Below, one piece after another: positions 25,301-38,100 of a stretch of 64,000 nucleotides of DNA. This DNA comes from Setaria digitata (lineage: Eukaryota; Nematoda; Chromadorea; Rhabditida; Setariidae). The translations under genes were made by a program, and so were the position numbers. Numbering within the stretch: the stretch's first letter is position 1; the number at the start of each line of letters is the position of its first letter. The stretch is from NCBI GenBank assembly GCA_003640385.1, contig RCAB01000080.1, positions 1-64,000 of the forward strand. Reading direction: 5' to 3'. Under the pieces are notes generated by a model. The model searched no databases and was not told where the DNA came from. It saw only the letters and a list, made by a program, of their open reading frames with translations.

Positions 25301-26140
25301 GAAACTTGGGGAACTTTCTTCAGCTAAAGTAGGTATAAGTAGCTTTTGTGGAAACTTTCGTAAAGTTCTTCCACATGTTGTTTTAGCCCAGAACTATTCA
25401 GTATGGATCAGATACGGGACATGCGGGCAGATGAACGTATCGAGCACGCAATGAGCTTGACGGAACGTCATCTCAATGTTCCACGCCTTCTTCAGCCAAA
25501 AGGTTTCTTCTGTTCTTTCGTTTCTCATTATATTCAGTTCATTGGCATTCTCAGGAAGAAGTGAATGGTTGTTGGTTGAACGTTCGTTTAACTTCAGGAA
25601 GATCGCTAATGAAATGCTGGACAGTATCTCCACTGATAAAGAATTGTTTATGTAAATATCAAAATAAATTATTTCATATAAATATAAATATCCACTGCTT
25701 ATGCAAATAAAGAAATACTGAAGAAAAATGGAAAGGAAGAAATAATGAACAGCGGAAAGACAGTGATACCTTGTGATAAGATCAATTGTTTTTCAGACTT
25801 TTACAGCGAGCGTCTGGATATGAAAAGTGTTGTTTGTTACTTGATGGTACTTTACCTCTCGTTAACAACAGGAGTTCCATCACCTGAGTCTCAGTCTGAG
25901 TCGCAACCACCTGAACAACTTCCAGAGCCAGCGGAATTAACTGCACACACTTCATCCTTCAAACCGTCGATAATTGCTCATCCGGAAGCCACAGCGAAAA
26001 TCGATTCGCAGTTTACGACAGATTTGTCAATGGCATCAGTAGACATTTCTAATGCTGAGGTTGAATCTCCGGTAGAGCGAAGTTCCGAGCAACTTTCTTC
26101 AACTCCAGCATCCAGAAGACACTCACACTCAACAAGCGAA
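22385..26140 (+). other. dys-1: Dystrophin N-terminal actin-binding region (exons 1-7)
   Basis: Exons: 22385-22454, 23891-24030, 24130-24168, 24232-24389, 24909-25061, 25387-25502, 25797-26140 (residues 1-340). CH1 starts near residue 24: [20 protein letters not shown], later [14 protein letters not shown] and [17 protein letters not shown]2 runs about 136-245: [31 protein letters not shown] and [20 protein letters not shown]. Together these are the paired calponin-homology domains that bind F-actin. Exon 3 (39 nt, [13 protein letters not shown]) is an acidic insertion within CH1 relative to human; it has a good acceptor and donor and keeps the frame, but exon 2 could also join exon 4 directly. 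Residues after about 245 form a low-complexity linker rich in S, P, E and Q, in the place of vertebrate hinge 1. Confidence 0.9.
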
Positions 26141-29100
26141 GTTAGTTTCGATATACATTTAATCAGGAAAGGTTTCTTTCATTCCTGGCTATTTCGCTAG
26201 AATTAATTCACTGACCAAAATTTAAATCTTTTTGAACTACTGTAAGACTGCTCCAATTTTGATCATTAAACATGTACTGATTATTTTCTGTCTGATTTAT
26301 TATATACAATTTTTTTGTTGATAATTTAAGGTAAGGGACAAAATTGAATAAACAAAGAAAATTGAAATTAGTCTCAGTTAAACAAATGTTTGAAAGTTTA
26401 TAGAAAAAAGATAATCAGGGAAAGGTGACCAGGAAAAAATGTCGGTTCTTTTTTTTTACAGCGGAATTCTTTTCTAATATCTTCAATCATCTGTCGTTTT
26501 GCTTATATATTTAATTAATCCTCAGTGCAAACTGAAATTTTTCATTTTTTGGAAGGGATCAGAACTGAAAAAGTGACAATTTATGTAGAATTAGAAATTT
26601 TAATTATGCGAAAAATCTTGGGCAATAAACTTCTATAAGAAAAATCGCTTTAACAGATATCCAAAAATTTCGTATTTATAATTAATTATTTTTCATTTTT
26701 AAGAGTAATGAATAATTGCAAATTGAAACTGAATACTTTTCAAAAATTTCATCACAAAAAATTAATTTGTGTACAGTCACTTGCATGTTTTTCAGAATAT
26801 CTGAAATATGTATATATATATATATATATCGTCAACATACCTGTTATTAGTTTAAGCGATTTAAATTTATAAGAAAAGAAGAAATGTTAGAAAATGTTAG
26901 AGGATATTTTTTGGAATGTCACCAAACATTTGAAATTCCCAGATTTTCGTATTTTGTATGGTTAGTTGGAGTACTGAGGATTAGTTTTAAATGTGAAGTT
27001 CGTCATTCAGAGAAATTTATATGATATAGTAAAGTATCTTTGTGTAATTTTAGATTTAGATTTCGATTATTCTAACTGTAATACGTGATCAAGAAGATTA
27101 ATTTTCATATTCTAAATTTATAAATGTTGAACATCTCATTCGTAAAACAAATAGATGAAATTTGCCTAAATTATGGAAAATTGTGTAAAAAAAAAAAGTA
27201 AAATGGGGCAGAGCAGTCAGTTTGTAGACAGCAGTAGTGGACCATTTTTATTTTTGCAAATGAAGACGGGAACTAATTGCTTAAGCAATTATATTAGTCA
27301 GAAGAATTCTCGAGATATTTGCACGGAGTCTTGATTTCAGACCATCGCATTGCTTCTTCTTTGAAACTGAATATTATAAAGCATCTTGTCCTATATTCTA
27401 ATGAAACTATTAAACTTATCTGCAAGAAGTTATTCGGTTGATATCCACTCTTTCCTACTTTTTTCCTATTTCATTTATTTTATTTCTATTTATTCTTTTC
27501 TGATTCACTTGTTTAGCAAACTAAAGTTTAAATCTTTTTTTAAGAACAATGAAACTCAGTCACGGAAGTCTTCAACTTCAAGTCAGAAATCGGGTCGACG
27601 ACGGGCTAAAGTGACGGGGGAGACGATTGCTGAATTTAAAGACTGTTTGGAACATGTGTTAGCTTGGTTACTCGAGGCAGAAGAACAAGCCAGCTCCATG
27701 AAACCGATTGAGGAAGATGATGTAGGTCTCGATTTTGTCCCTGGAGTTTGTTGGATTTCAGCTGACTTTATATTCTCCTGCACTCTCAGCAATACGCAGG
27801 AAAATGCATTGAGGTCTAATGATCTCGCTGACGTGATTTCTTTTTGCTTTGTTTTCTTTTTCCTGTTTAAATTCTGCTGAAGGACGAAGAGAGCAAGTGA
27901 AGGCAAGTCAGAAATTTTTGAAATTTCATTAAGGTGGAGCTAGTGAAGAGCCAGTTCAAAGAGCATGAAATGTTCATGCAGTCATTAACCGAAAGTCAGG
28001 ATGGTGTTGGTCGAGTATTGCGCAGGTTTGTTATTGACTTAATTATCCTCAAGAAACCATCAAGAAAAAGTTCTGATGAATTTATAATTCATTAATTGCG
28101 ATTTTTCGGTCATTCGATGGAGTTTTGTACTGAGTGTAATTTTTACATAAGTTGTACATTATGCTGGAATGATATTCTTGAAACACTTCACATCCCAGTG
28201 GTTTGAAATGGAAATTTCTTTTTAATCTGTAGAGGTCAGCAACTGGTGCAAAAATTGGAAGAAGATGAAGGTGCAGCAATTGTTTCCCAACTGTTAATGG
28301 TAAATGCCAGGTGGGAAAGGGTCAGGGAAGTTGCAATGTCACGTCAGAATCAACTCCAGCAATGTCTTAACACACTTCAGATTGAACAACTGGAATCAAT
28401 TAGGTTATTCCAAAAGTTTTTTTTTTCTTTTTTGAAATTCTGTTTTTAAATATTGGTCTTTACATTACTTGTTGTGTGATTTTGTTCCAAGAATGATTTT
28501 ATCTGCAGGAAATGGTTGGATAATATGGAAGAAGAAGTTCAAAATGCGCCTCCTTTAACACTGAATCTGAAAGAAGTTGAACAGTTAATGAGCGCTCACA
28601 CAGCAGTTCAAGAACGTATTGAAAACGAACAGAAGGTAAATTAAATGGTAACTTTAAGCAGGAGGATGATGAGGAAAATTACTTCTCTGTTTGTAGAACA
28701 AAATTTGCCAAATTTGAGACGGATCGAAGATAACCCAGTTCTGAGATATCTGTTTTCTTTATAGTTCGTTTTGTTATCGTTTATATTACAACAGTAAATA
28801 GCGCTGTTGATTCGAATTAAAAAAAAAAAAAAAAATTATAAAGGATAACCATTGCCCTTCTAAAAGTTTAATTTTTTCAAATAACAGTGATGAAACTAAC
28901 ATGGCGAAATTTGAATGAATAAAGTATCACCTGATATAATTTTTATTAGAATAAATTGTTATTACATGTATGTAATTGTTCTTAAATAGATTTTTGAGAT
29001 TATTGGTGGGGAAAATGATCAAATAACTATCCAAGAGTGAAAGGAGTAAACATTTAGAAAGGTGGATGAGATTTCGAGAGCTTAGGCCTATGTCTTCAAT

Positions 29101-32100
29101 CGTACACATATGAGTTTGAGTGACGTCTTTTTCTCACCATTCCCAACGCGTTTCAAAATAATTTAAAACACATCAGATGTGTTCATTATTTGCTTTGCTC
29201 CCTGTCACTTTTCCTAAAGTATATGACATTGTTGAAAATTTCTTTGGTAGTACTATCAGTAGAACATATTTTAGCTACCTCTATACTGTGCCACAACAAA
29301 TGTTAAATGTTGTATTCTAGAAGCAGATTAATTAGTCCGCAATAAGTTTTAAGAACACAATTTTGATGAGATATTGTGAAATAGAATTTTATTTCCTTAC
29401 GTTAAAAACTAATTGATGAAGAATTAAGGACAGACAGTATGCACATGAAAAGTTGAACCTTAATGTTCTACTGACCTACTACTATGAAGTTTTAAGTAAT
29501 TTTGTTCAAGCTTTCTTAAAATCTAATTTAATTCCGAACTAATAGAGTCACCGTAATTTTCGTTAAATATCATTTGGGCTCACTTATAAGAAAGAAATGC
29601 TTGAGTTGAATCAGTTGTTCAGTACACTCTGATCTTCCCTTTCTTAAATATTACACAATTGCTTCTAATATCGGTGAAGGCATGTCTATAACGTCATCTT
29701 CAACATTATTTTTCATGGCAACTCGCTAGAAGAGTTTTGATTAGACAGGTTTTTATCACAAAAACATAGTTTGTGAGTTATCAGCCTGAAGTAATTTGTT
29801 TAGTAGCATGTTCACTTCTCGCAGTGGTGATAATGCGATGGATTAGTGTTTCACTTGGAAAGTTTTTTTTTTAAACTTTAAAGCTTAGCACTTCATATTC
29901 TTGCTAATTGTAGAGTCTTCCGGAAAAGGCCAGCGATTTTCCTGTCCTCAGTTGATCCTTTAAGGGGGAATGTATTGAGACTACGAAACACTTCTGAATG
30001 TTTTTTTTTTAGGGAAAACTTTTTGTGCTTTATTGAATTAGTTTTTTGTTGCTCCGTCTGTGAAGTGTAATGCATATTTTCTCTGCTAAAACAGTTACCA
30101 GTAATTTATGCATTGTTAGTGCGGAGCAACATTCATTTCTTTAAGCTTTCATCTTAAAGACTTACAGGACTTTTTATTAATTCATTTTTTTCAAAAAAAA
30201 GAAAAGTGCCAGGTCGAGAGGAAGGAGAAAATTAAATGGAAAGCCTTGAAATGGCTCCTACGAGACATTAATTTTTACGTCAGTTGTCACACTTGTGTTT
30301 CTTTAGTTGTAGTTAAAAGTTCTTAACAAAATGAAGTGTTTTCATTCCCAAACATTTGATTTCTTCCTTTCGCAAACTGTTAAATTTTCTACACTTGACA
30401 ATTTTAAATTGATTTCTGTAAAAGCTTATCCGAAAGAGAAACGCAGGAAAAGAAAGTTGGAATGTGGCTCTGATTCTATTTTTTTTCTTCTGTTTAACTA
30501 CAACTTCTGTTTAACTGTTAGAATAAAGATGCTCTGATCGGAGAACTGCAAGACATTCTTTAGAATAAGTCAGTGCCAAGTAATACGAGGAGGTACCTGA
30601 TGAATACACGGTTCACGCTTCATAAGATGGACTAAATCTCTTGTTTCTGACATGTATTAAATCAGAGTTAATTGTAGTGAATTACTCGCTGTTTACTGAA
30701 TTTGTTATAGTTCGCTGCGTACCCCTGACCGATCATGAGATAGTGATGTAAGAGCTGACCGATCATGAGATAGTGATGTAAGAGCTGACCGATCATGAGA
30801 TAGTGATGTAAGAGCTGACCGATCATGAGATAGTGATGTAAGAGCTGACCGATCATGAGATAGTGATGTAAGAGCTGACCGATCATGAGATAGTGATGTA
30901 AGAGCTGACCGATCATGAGATAGTGATGTAAGAGCTGACCGATCATGAGATAGTGATGTAAGAGCTGACCGATCATGAGATAGTGATGTAAGAGCTGACC
31001 GATCATGAGATAGTGATGTAAGAGCTGACCGATCATGAGATAGTGATGTAAGAGCTGACCGATCATGAGATAGTGATGTAAGAGCTGACCGATCATGAGA
31101 TAGTGATGTAAGAGCTGACCGATCATGAGATAGTGATGTAAGAGCTGACCGATCATGAGATAGTGATGTAAGAGATGAATTTCGGATTAGTTACTTAGAA
31201 TAAAGAAACATTTGCAGATCGTTCGAGCGTTGTCGACATTTGTGGCTGTGGTGGACGAATCAGATGATCACTTTTCATACGAAAATCTAGAAAAATTATT
31301 GCAGTCTGTTGGAGAAAGGTTTTTTTCTTTGTTCAGTCGAAAGTTTTTCTTTGTAATGTCATTTGGACAATATTTCAAAGGAACATTTCATAGGCTTCCT
31401 TTCTACAACAGTCGAGTATAGTAGACAAAAAACTGTCGAGTTAAAAAGGTACTGGAAAGTCTTTCTCGAAATTTATTAAACTTTTTTGCATGTTATGTGT
31501 TCTTGCCATCTTCACGAAGTCGGAATGTTTGTCAAGAAAATTTTCAATTCGCAAGTTTTTACTTTTTAAAGAAAATTTTTGCAGGTGGATGAGGGTCTGT
31601 GAGTGGGCTGAAGTGCGTGCACAACAATTAAATGGTTTATCGGAATTGATCCTAGAGTACACCTCTGCCTATGAGAAGATTCTAGAATGGCTTGATAATT
31701 GGGAAGAGGTGAGCTGAAATTCTTATAAAAAAAAAATCTGTCTCATTTTTGAAATGATCAAGACAGAAATTTCGAAAAAAGTCTGGAAAATTTTTAATTA
31801 TTAGTCTATTGAAACCGTTGATAAGTTGTGATGAGAAAAAGCAACATTTCGAAAGCTGAGAGGGTTATCCAGCATATTATAAACTCTTGTGAATATCTTT
31901 CTTAAAATTTTTCTTCCCACTGATTCTTCAAGGAACTTTCCAGTCAGTAGACTGGTTCTCCATCTGTTAGTTTTTACTTTTACTCAACAACTGAACTCAT
32001 CAAGCAAGTGCAATTAATTTAGGAAATAAAATTCAGACAGATTGAAATGACTGACACGTTTAAAGACATTGTGCATTTCGTCGTGTGTGTCTTTTTCATT

Positions 32101-35100
32101 TGTGAAATTTTCGTCTATGAATAGTGTTTCGGTTATAGCATATATATTAACTGATGTTTTCAATTTGTGCAGCTCAAAGTCCATTACTTCCAACAATTAT
32201 TAATTACTTTATACCTGTTTGTTTCCCATAACTGAGATTAGTCCTATGTCGAATTAGTCACGGTATAGAGATTCAGAAGTTGCATTCAAAAGTAAGTCAA
32301 ATGCAGACCGAGGTGCAAAACTCTCTATTTCACTTGCCAGCGCTCTCTAATTGACCTAGTTTGTGGACGTTAATAAGAAAGAATAAGCTGTCATCTTTGA
32401 GACTTCTAGTTATCGCTCCCTATTTCATTGCATCCTCCCGAAGTCTGTTCCCTTGGCTCATTTCAATTGAGACATGTCTGATTATCTTATATTAAATATC
32501 TTTAATTACCTTTATGCATTTCAAAAAATCCGTGACCGGTTAAGTCATTTGAACCTGACCACAGCTCGCAGTTAACGAAGCTCAGAGACACAAGCCTAGC
32601 TAGAGATCTCCTTGAAAATAGATTTTTTTAAAGCCATTGTCACTGTCATCGATATATTTGTCATTGTGAACTGTTATTATCATATCACTGTTACTATTAT
32701 TGCCTAAACATATACATTTTTACCATAGGATATGGGTAACTTACGGCCTATAGATCAGTTGGGAGAGGAAAAGGAAATAATTGATGAAGTGCGCCGAATA
32801 CAGAAACTTGAATGTGCCCTCCAACAAGGCCATCCTGCTTTTGTTGGCCTTTCACAACTTACCGCTGAATTGGTCAGCAAGTTAGAGAGTTCCAATGAAG
32901 AGGGTGCTAATCAAATTCGACAGCAGATTGAAACAGTAACTCAACGCTGGGATAACATTGTTGCTCAGATTGATGAGCATTCCCACGTGGTTCGTTCTTA
33001 TCCTAATTATATTCCCTAAAAAAGTCTCAAATTTATTTTAATCAACTTTTGATTTTAGCTATTTATACAGTCACATCACCCCTCTTTCACTATTCATTTC
33101 TGAACAAAAAATTACATGTGGTGAGGAAAATGTAATACTGCAATATTTCAAGAAACATCTTTGTCATCTTTTTAGCTTCATATTTAGCTAGTAGAAAGTG
33201 GCAAAGCTGAAGCGCGGCAACTTCGTCCTGAGTTTAGCGAGGACGAACGTGATATTGCTGAAACAAGGAAGTATCAGCATATGGAAGGAAGCAACCAACT
33301 AGGAGTGTTATCTTCCGTAAGTTAAATCATGAAACGTTTGGCGTAAAATGTTTAGTTGAAGATAAAACTTAGGAATCAAAACTTATTTTGTGAATTGATA
33401 ACAAAGGGCAGAGTACTCGTTTTTGACAAAACCATTCGATGCTTCAAATGTGGTTACTTACATTACGCATTAACTGTTCACTTGAATATGACCGAATAGT
33501 CTGCTTAATCTTACTCAGATTTTAGATATCTTAATATATATGTGAATAAGTAATTGTAATGTTGACAAATAAAAGATTTAGTATTAAAATCTTTTGTAAA
33601 ATCAGCAATATCATTACAATTAAATAGTAAACTTACTCTTTCGAAATTATCAAGATGAAATCTTTAGTTTAATAAATTTAGCGTTGAATCAATGAAATAA
33701 TCAAGTTGGGACTATTGGGCACACATCCTTTTACTGAATTTAATCTATAATGAATTGTTCTTGAAATCAGTACCAGTTTCAGTCTACAGTTCAGTTTGCT
33801 CCACACGAAACAACTGCATCCGATGCGATGGTCTCTTCTTCATCAACTCTTTCGGTCAGTACTGTAGTTTCACCGGTGGATGTTTTCATTACAAACATAA
33901 ACCGAGTTGTTGAAGAACTGCAGCCTTTAGTTGAATGGACAGGTCAGTTCAAGGTCACTCAGAATCCAGATGAAGCCCAAAATATCATAAAGATTTGTCA
34001 GGTATTTTATTTTTCGGAAAAGTTTCCTGTGTAAAGCATCATGTTAATATCATTCTAAATTTTTCCTTGATTAAGCAAAACACATTTGTTTTGCAATTTT
34101 TAAGGAGCATATGATAAGTTTTAATTAGAGCCTAAAATGTTTTAGTGCTAAGCTACCTCTGTTTGTAGGATAAGCTAAGGGAAATTAAAGAAAAGGAAAT
34201 AAAAGTGGACGAGCTGCATGCAGAGCTGGATCGAATCCATAATATGGATATTTCTGCGCCTCAGTTACAACTTGCAAATGATTCGTTTGAAGATTTCACG
34301 CAGATGTGGTCTAAAATTGTTACAAAAATATCAGATTCATTGAACTCGTTATCTAGACAAGGTAACTTGACTGGAGGTTAGTATTCCTTCAGTGAGTCAA
34401 TACTATTTGCATGAGAAGAACTGGTTTCACTAATTTCTTTTACATTCAATGATTCCCAAATAAATATTATCTTTGTTTTGGTAACGAGCAATCTGTAAGA
34501 AAGCAAACTTGCAAGTAGGAACAAACTCCATTCTTCCGTCGTTTTTAATCGCTTATTTTCCAACAACAATTTTTGCAGTGGAGAATGAGGAAGAAACTAA
34601 GAGAATAGCTAATAAATTGAATGAATTTTTTGAAAAAGCCAAAAATGTGGTTTTGAATTGTGCACAAATACCATCAAGTGAACGTGAAGAACGTGTGGCC
34701 AAGTTACGGGGTCAACTACGAGAACAAGATAAAAATATTAGGTTTTTAGAAGCTAATCATTCTGATGAAGAACAGGTAAATGTTTTTTTTTTTTTTAATT
34801 CTTTCTCTTTTTCAAAAACCGAATGGTTGAAGTAAATTTACTTTATAAAAGTTAAAAGCAGCATGTAATTATGCAGTAAAATTAAAATTAATGTAAAAAA
34901 ATCAGTTTACTTGTTTCAACGAAATAGCTTAGTATGTCATAGGCTACCTAAAAAAAGCCTTACTGTGCAATCTCAAAAGTTCTTTTTAATTCTTCTATTA
35001 GTTAGTCTCCCAATAGCTTCATTCCCTTTAGCTTAATATGAGAAACATTTTTTGATGATTATAGCTTCTGAAATATTCTGTCGCAGCTCATATTAAAATT

Positions 35101-38100
35101 TCATTTCCTATTTGATTTTTTCTTTGAGGTTGAAGAACTGAAAAAACGTTTAGTCGAACTGAAAGAATCAGTGGATAACTTAATGGTGAAAAATCCAATT
35201 ATTGAACGTTTCGAGTATTACCTACGCTCTACATTTCCCTGTGCTGGTGATATCAGTAGCCTAAGCAGCGAACTTGAAAATTGCGATGTAAGAATTTCCT
35301 AAAACTTCTAATTGCCTCACTTTTTTCCTTGCAGTGGTAGATTTTAGAGCTGTAATTCACCGAGAACCAGCTGTTACCTGGTAAAGAAACTGAGGAACTT
35401 ATTAGTTCAAGTTACTAGTATCTGTCATTGTTCTGAGCTTTTAAAGTAAGTAGGCATATTTTTGTTTAAATTAATTTCGTGGATCAGATTTGAAAAATTT
35501 CAAAAAAAAAAAACTCGATATTTCTTATAATAAATTAGAATTTAAAAAACAAAAAAAAAAAAGATCTATTCAGGAACTTCTCAGCGAGTTAAGAGGTTTG
35601 AAGCTGAAAGATCCGAAAGTGGAGCAGCTGGAAAAGTTAGGTAATGCAAAACGCGATAGCCTTGCTGATTACTTAGAAAGAAGTCGTCAAAATGATGAAA
35701 AAACAACAGCATCTGAGAATATGCTTTCCTTATTGACAGATCGCTTTGCGGCTTTAAAGAGCGCGAAACTTGAAGTTCCCGAACTTTACAAGCAATTCGT
35801 GGTTTGTTTTTTCATAGTTTCACTTTCTGCTGAATCAATGTACGACGTTATGAATGAGTACATTAAGTAATTGTTGTGTGCGTATTTAATAAACAGTAAG
35901 AAATCACATTTCTCATTCAATACTAGGTGACAGCGAATTCCTGGCTGACATTACTTTCATTGAACATGGCAGTTTGTTTCATTAGGAAAATTGATGGGTT
36001 GTTTGCCTCTTACAAAGAGAACGACGAAAGACTAAGGGTAAAATAAAGCATTTCCTTCTTGTATTAATAGTTACTAGGTCAAATAAAAGCCCTGAATAAT
36101 GTGTAAAGTTCATTCCAAAGTTTTATTTTTTCCAATATTTTCCTGAAGTCATCGAGATTTGATTTAGCGAACAATGAATGGTTTTTGCAGGAGCTACGGA
36201 AGGATATTCAGAAAGGTTTAGCAGTGCAGAAGGAATCGGTTGTTCTAAACGAAGAAATAATGTTGATAACGCTGAGTAGTTCAGCTTCCACTCGTGACCG
36301 AATCTTCCAGAAGCTGAAAAGTCGAATGCAATTAACTGTTGCTGGTTGGAGTACTTTAGAAGATGACATCGATGAAAGTATTGCGCGGTTAGAAAAGGAG
36401 TGTAAACGGCTTCAGCTAAGTATGTTCAGAATTGATGTTTAGAATGAAATTAAAGTAATTTAATTTATTTTATTTGATGCGTATGAATTACCTGTCAAGT
36501 AAGAAGGAGATGTGTATTACCGTCACAGAATCCGAGCAACTAAAATTTACGCTTTCGGCAGAGCCTAAACAACGATCTAACATCTTTTCATATTTTTAAG
36601 TTGTTTCACTTCAAACATCCAAAGCGGTACTGACAGACCTGATATGATATCTTGGTATATTTGTCTCTAATATATAATGTGTATGTAAGGGTTTGAAGGT
36701 TTAAGGTGAACTTATAGATTTGAATTTGAAATATTCTTGCGAATAGTTTGCACCTCAGGGACGGATAATTACAACTACAGTTCAAGCTTTTTCGTTTACA
36801 GATGCAGTGCGAGAATTTCAACAAAATGTAGACAAGCTTCGACGTGCTATCGACGCAAGCCGTGATGCTACAGATGCAGAAGAATTCAGTGAACATTTAT
36901 ATGTCAGCTGTTTTTCTTGAAATGTTTAATTATATATGTTTTATAAATTTTCATAAAAAAGAAGAGGTTCCTTTCATATATTTTCTGATCTTAGAATTTG
37001 GAACGTTTATCTGAAACAGTAGAAACAGCCGACAAAGAGTTGGAGAATTTATCAGGAATAAATGAAATAATGGCGAGAGATGTTAGCTTTTCTTAATTTT
37101 TTTTTTTTTTTTTAAAAATTCAGTGGTTTAAAGGATTTGTCTAATTAGAGAAAGGACTGCGACTAGCGTTAAAGACTCATATACTTATTTGTAGCTCAGT
37201 TATATCCGTGAACAACATCACGACGTGCTGCTACAAGCAAAGGTACGTATCGAGGAACTTGAGGTTGCTATTCAGAGCTGTGAACAATTCGACAGTTCGT
37301 TAACCGAATGTCAAGCATGGTGTAATCACGTGCAGCTGATACTATCCTGTCGAGCAGCGAACGACGTTTCTGCCTTGGATGTGCCTCATGAATACAAGGT
37401 AATTGTTAACTTGACCTTTATCCCAATGATTTATTCTTTTCATATTCAGTTTATGAGGGCAGAGAAGAAGATAGTGGAAGTTTTCTCATTTCAAAACCTC
37501 GGGCATTTATTCTGTAAAGCATTTCACGTAACAGATTGAGTACGTCGGTATGTCGTATCAGTGCTACGAGAACTTTACATTCTTAATCTCTAATCACACA
37601 GTAACAACAAAGGTGGTTTTGCTATTACTAATGCAGATGACCAATGAACAGATTCACGTGATGTTCATTCATAAAATATAATTGCATAGTGTGGATATTA
37701 TGTGGTCTGAATAGTTCAGTGAATCACGTACGAGATGTTGAAATTAATATAAGAGGATGTAGGTGAAATGGGGTATGACTGGGAATGAATGCCGAGTAAT
37801 ATTGTGCCTGACAATATTATTAATTGGTCATTATAAAAAACATGAAGGAACACTAACAGTGGGTACAAGTGTGGGATTCTGTTCCTTTTAGCTAAGACTT
37901 CAGGATAACAAAATTAACTGGTCACAGATTAGGCAATTCATATTATCACACTTTGTGATTTGAGGGTGTGATCTATGTTTTAGAACAAAACTTCATTATG
38001 CTTGATATGCGCTTACTTGCTCCTTTCTACTTCTTTTCCTATTTTTCTTTTTTTTTTTTTTTGCTGCAGCTCAGAAAATACTGCCTGCAAGCTTTGTCGA

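Noticed and set aside
30668..31156. 162-codon minus-strand open frame with a repeated decapeptide
   Set aside because: It exists only because the 30-bp minisatellite unit is a multiple of three and lacks stops in that frame; it lies inside a dystrophin intron with no splice or homology support.
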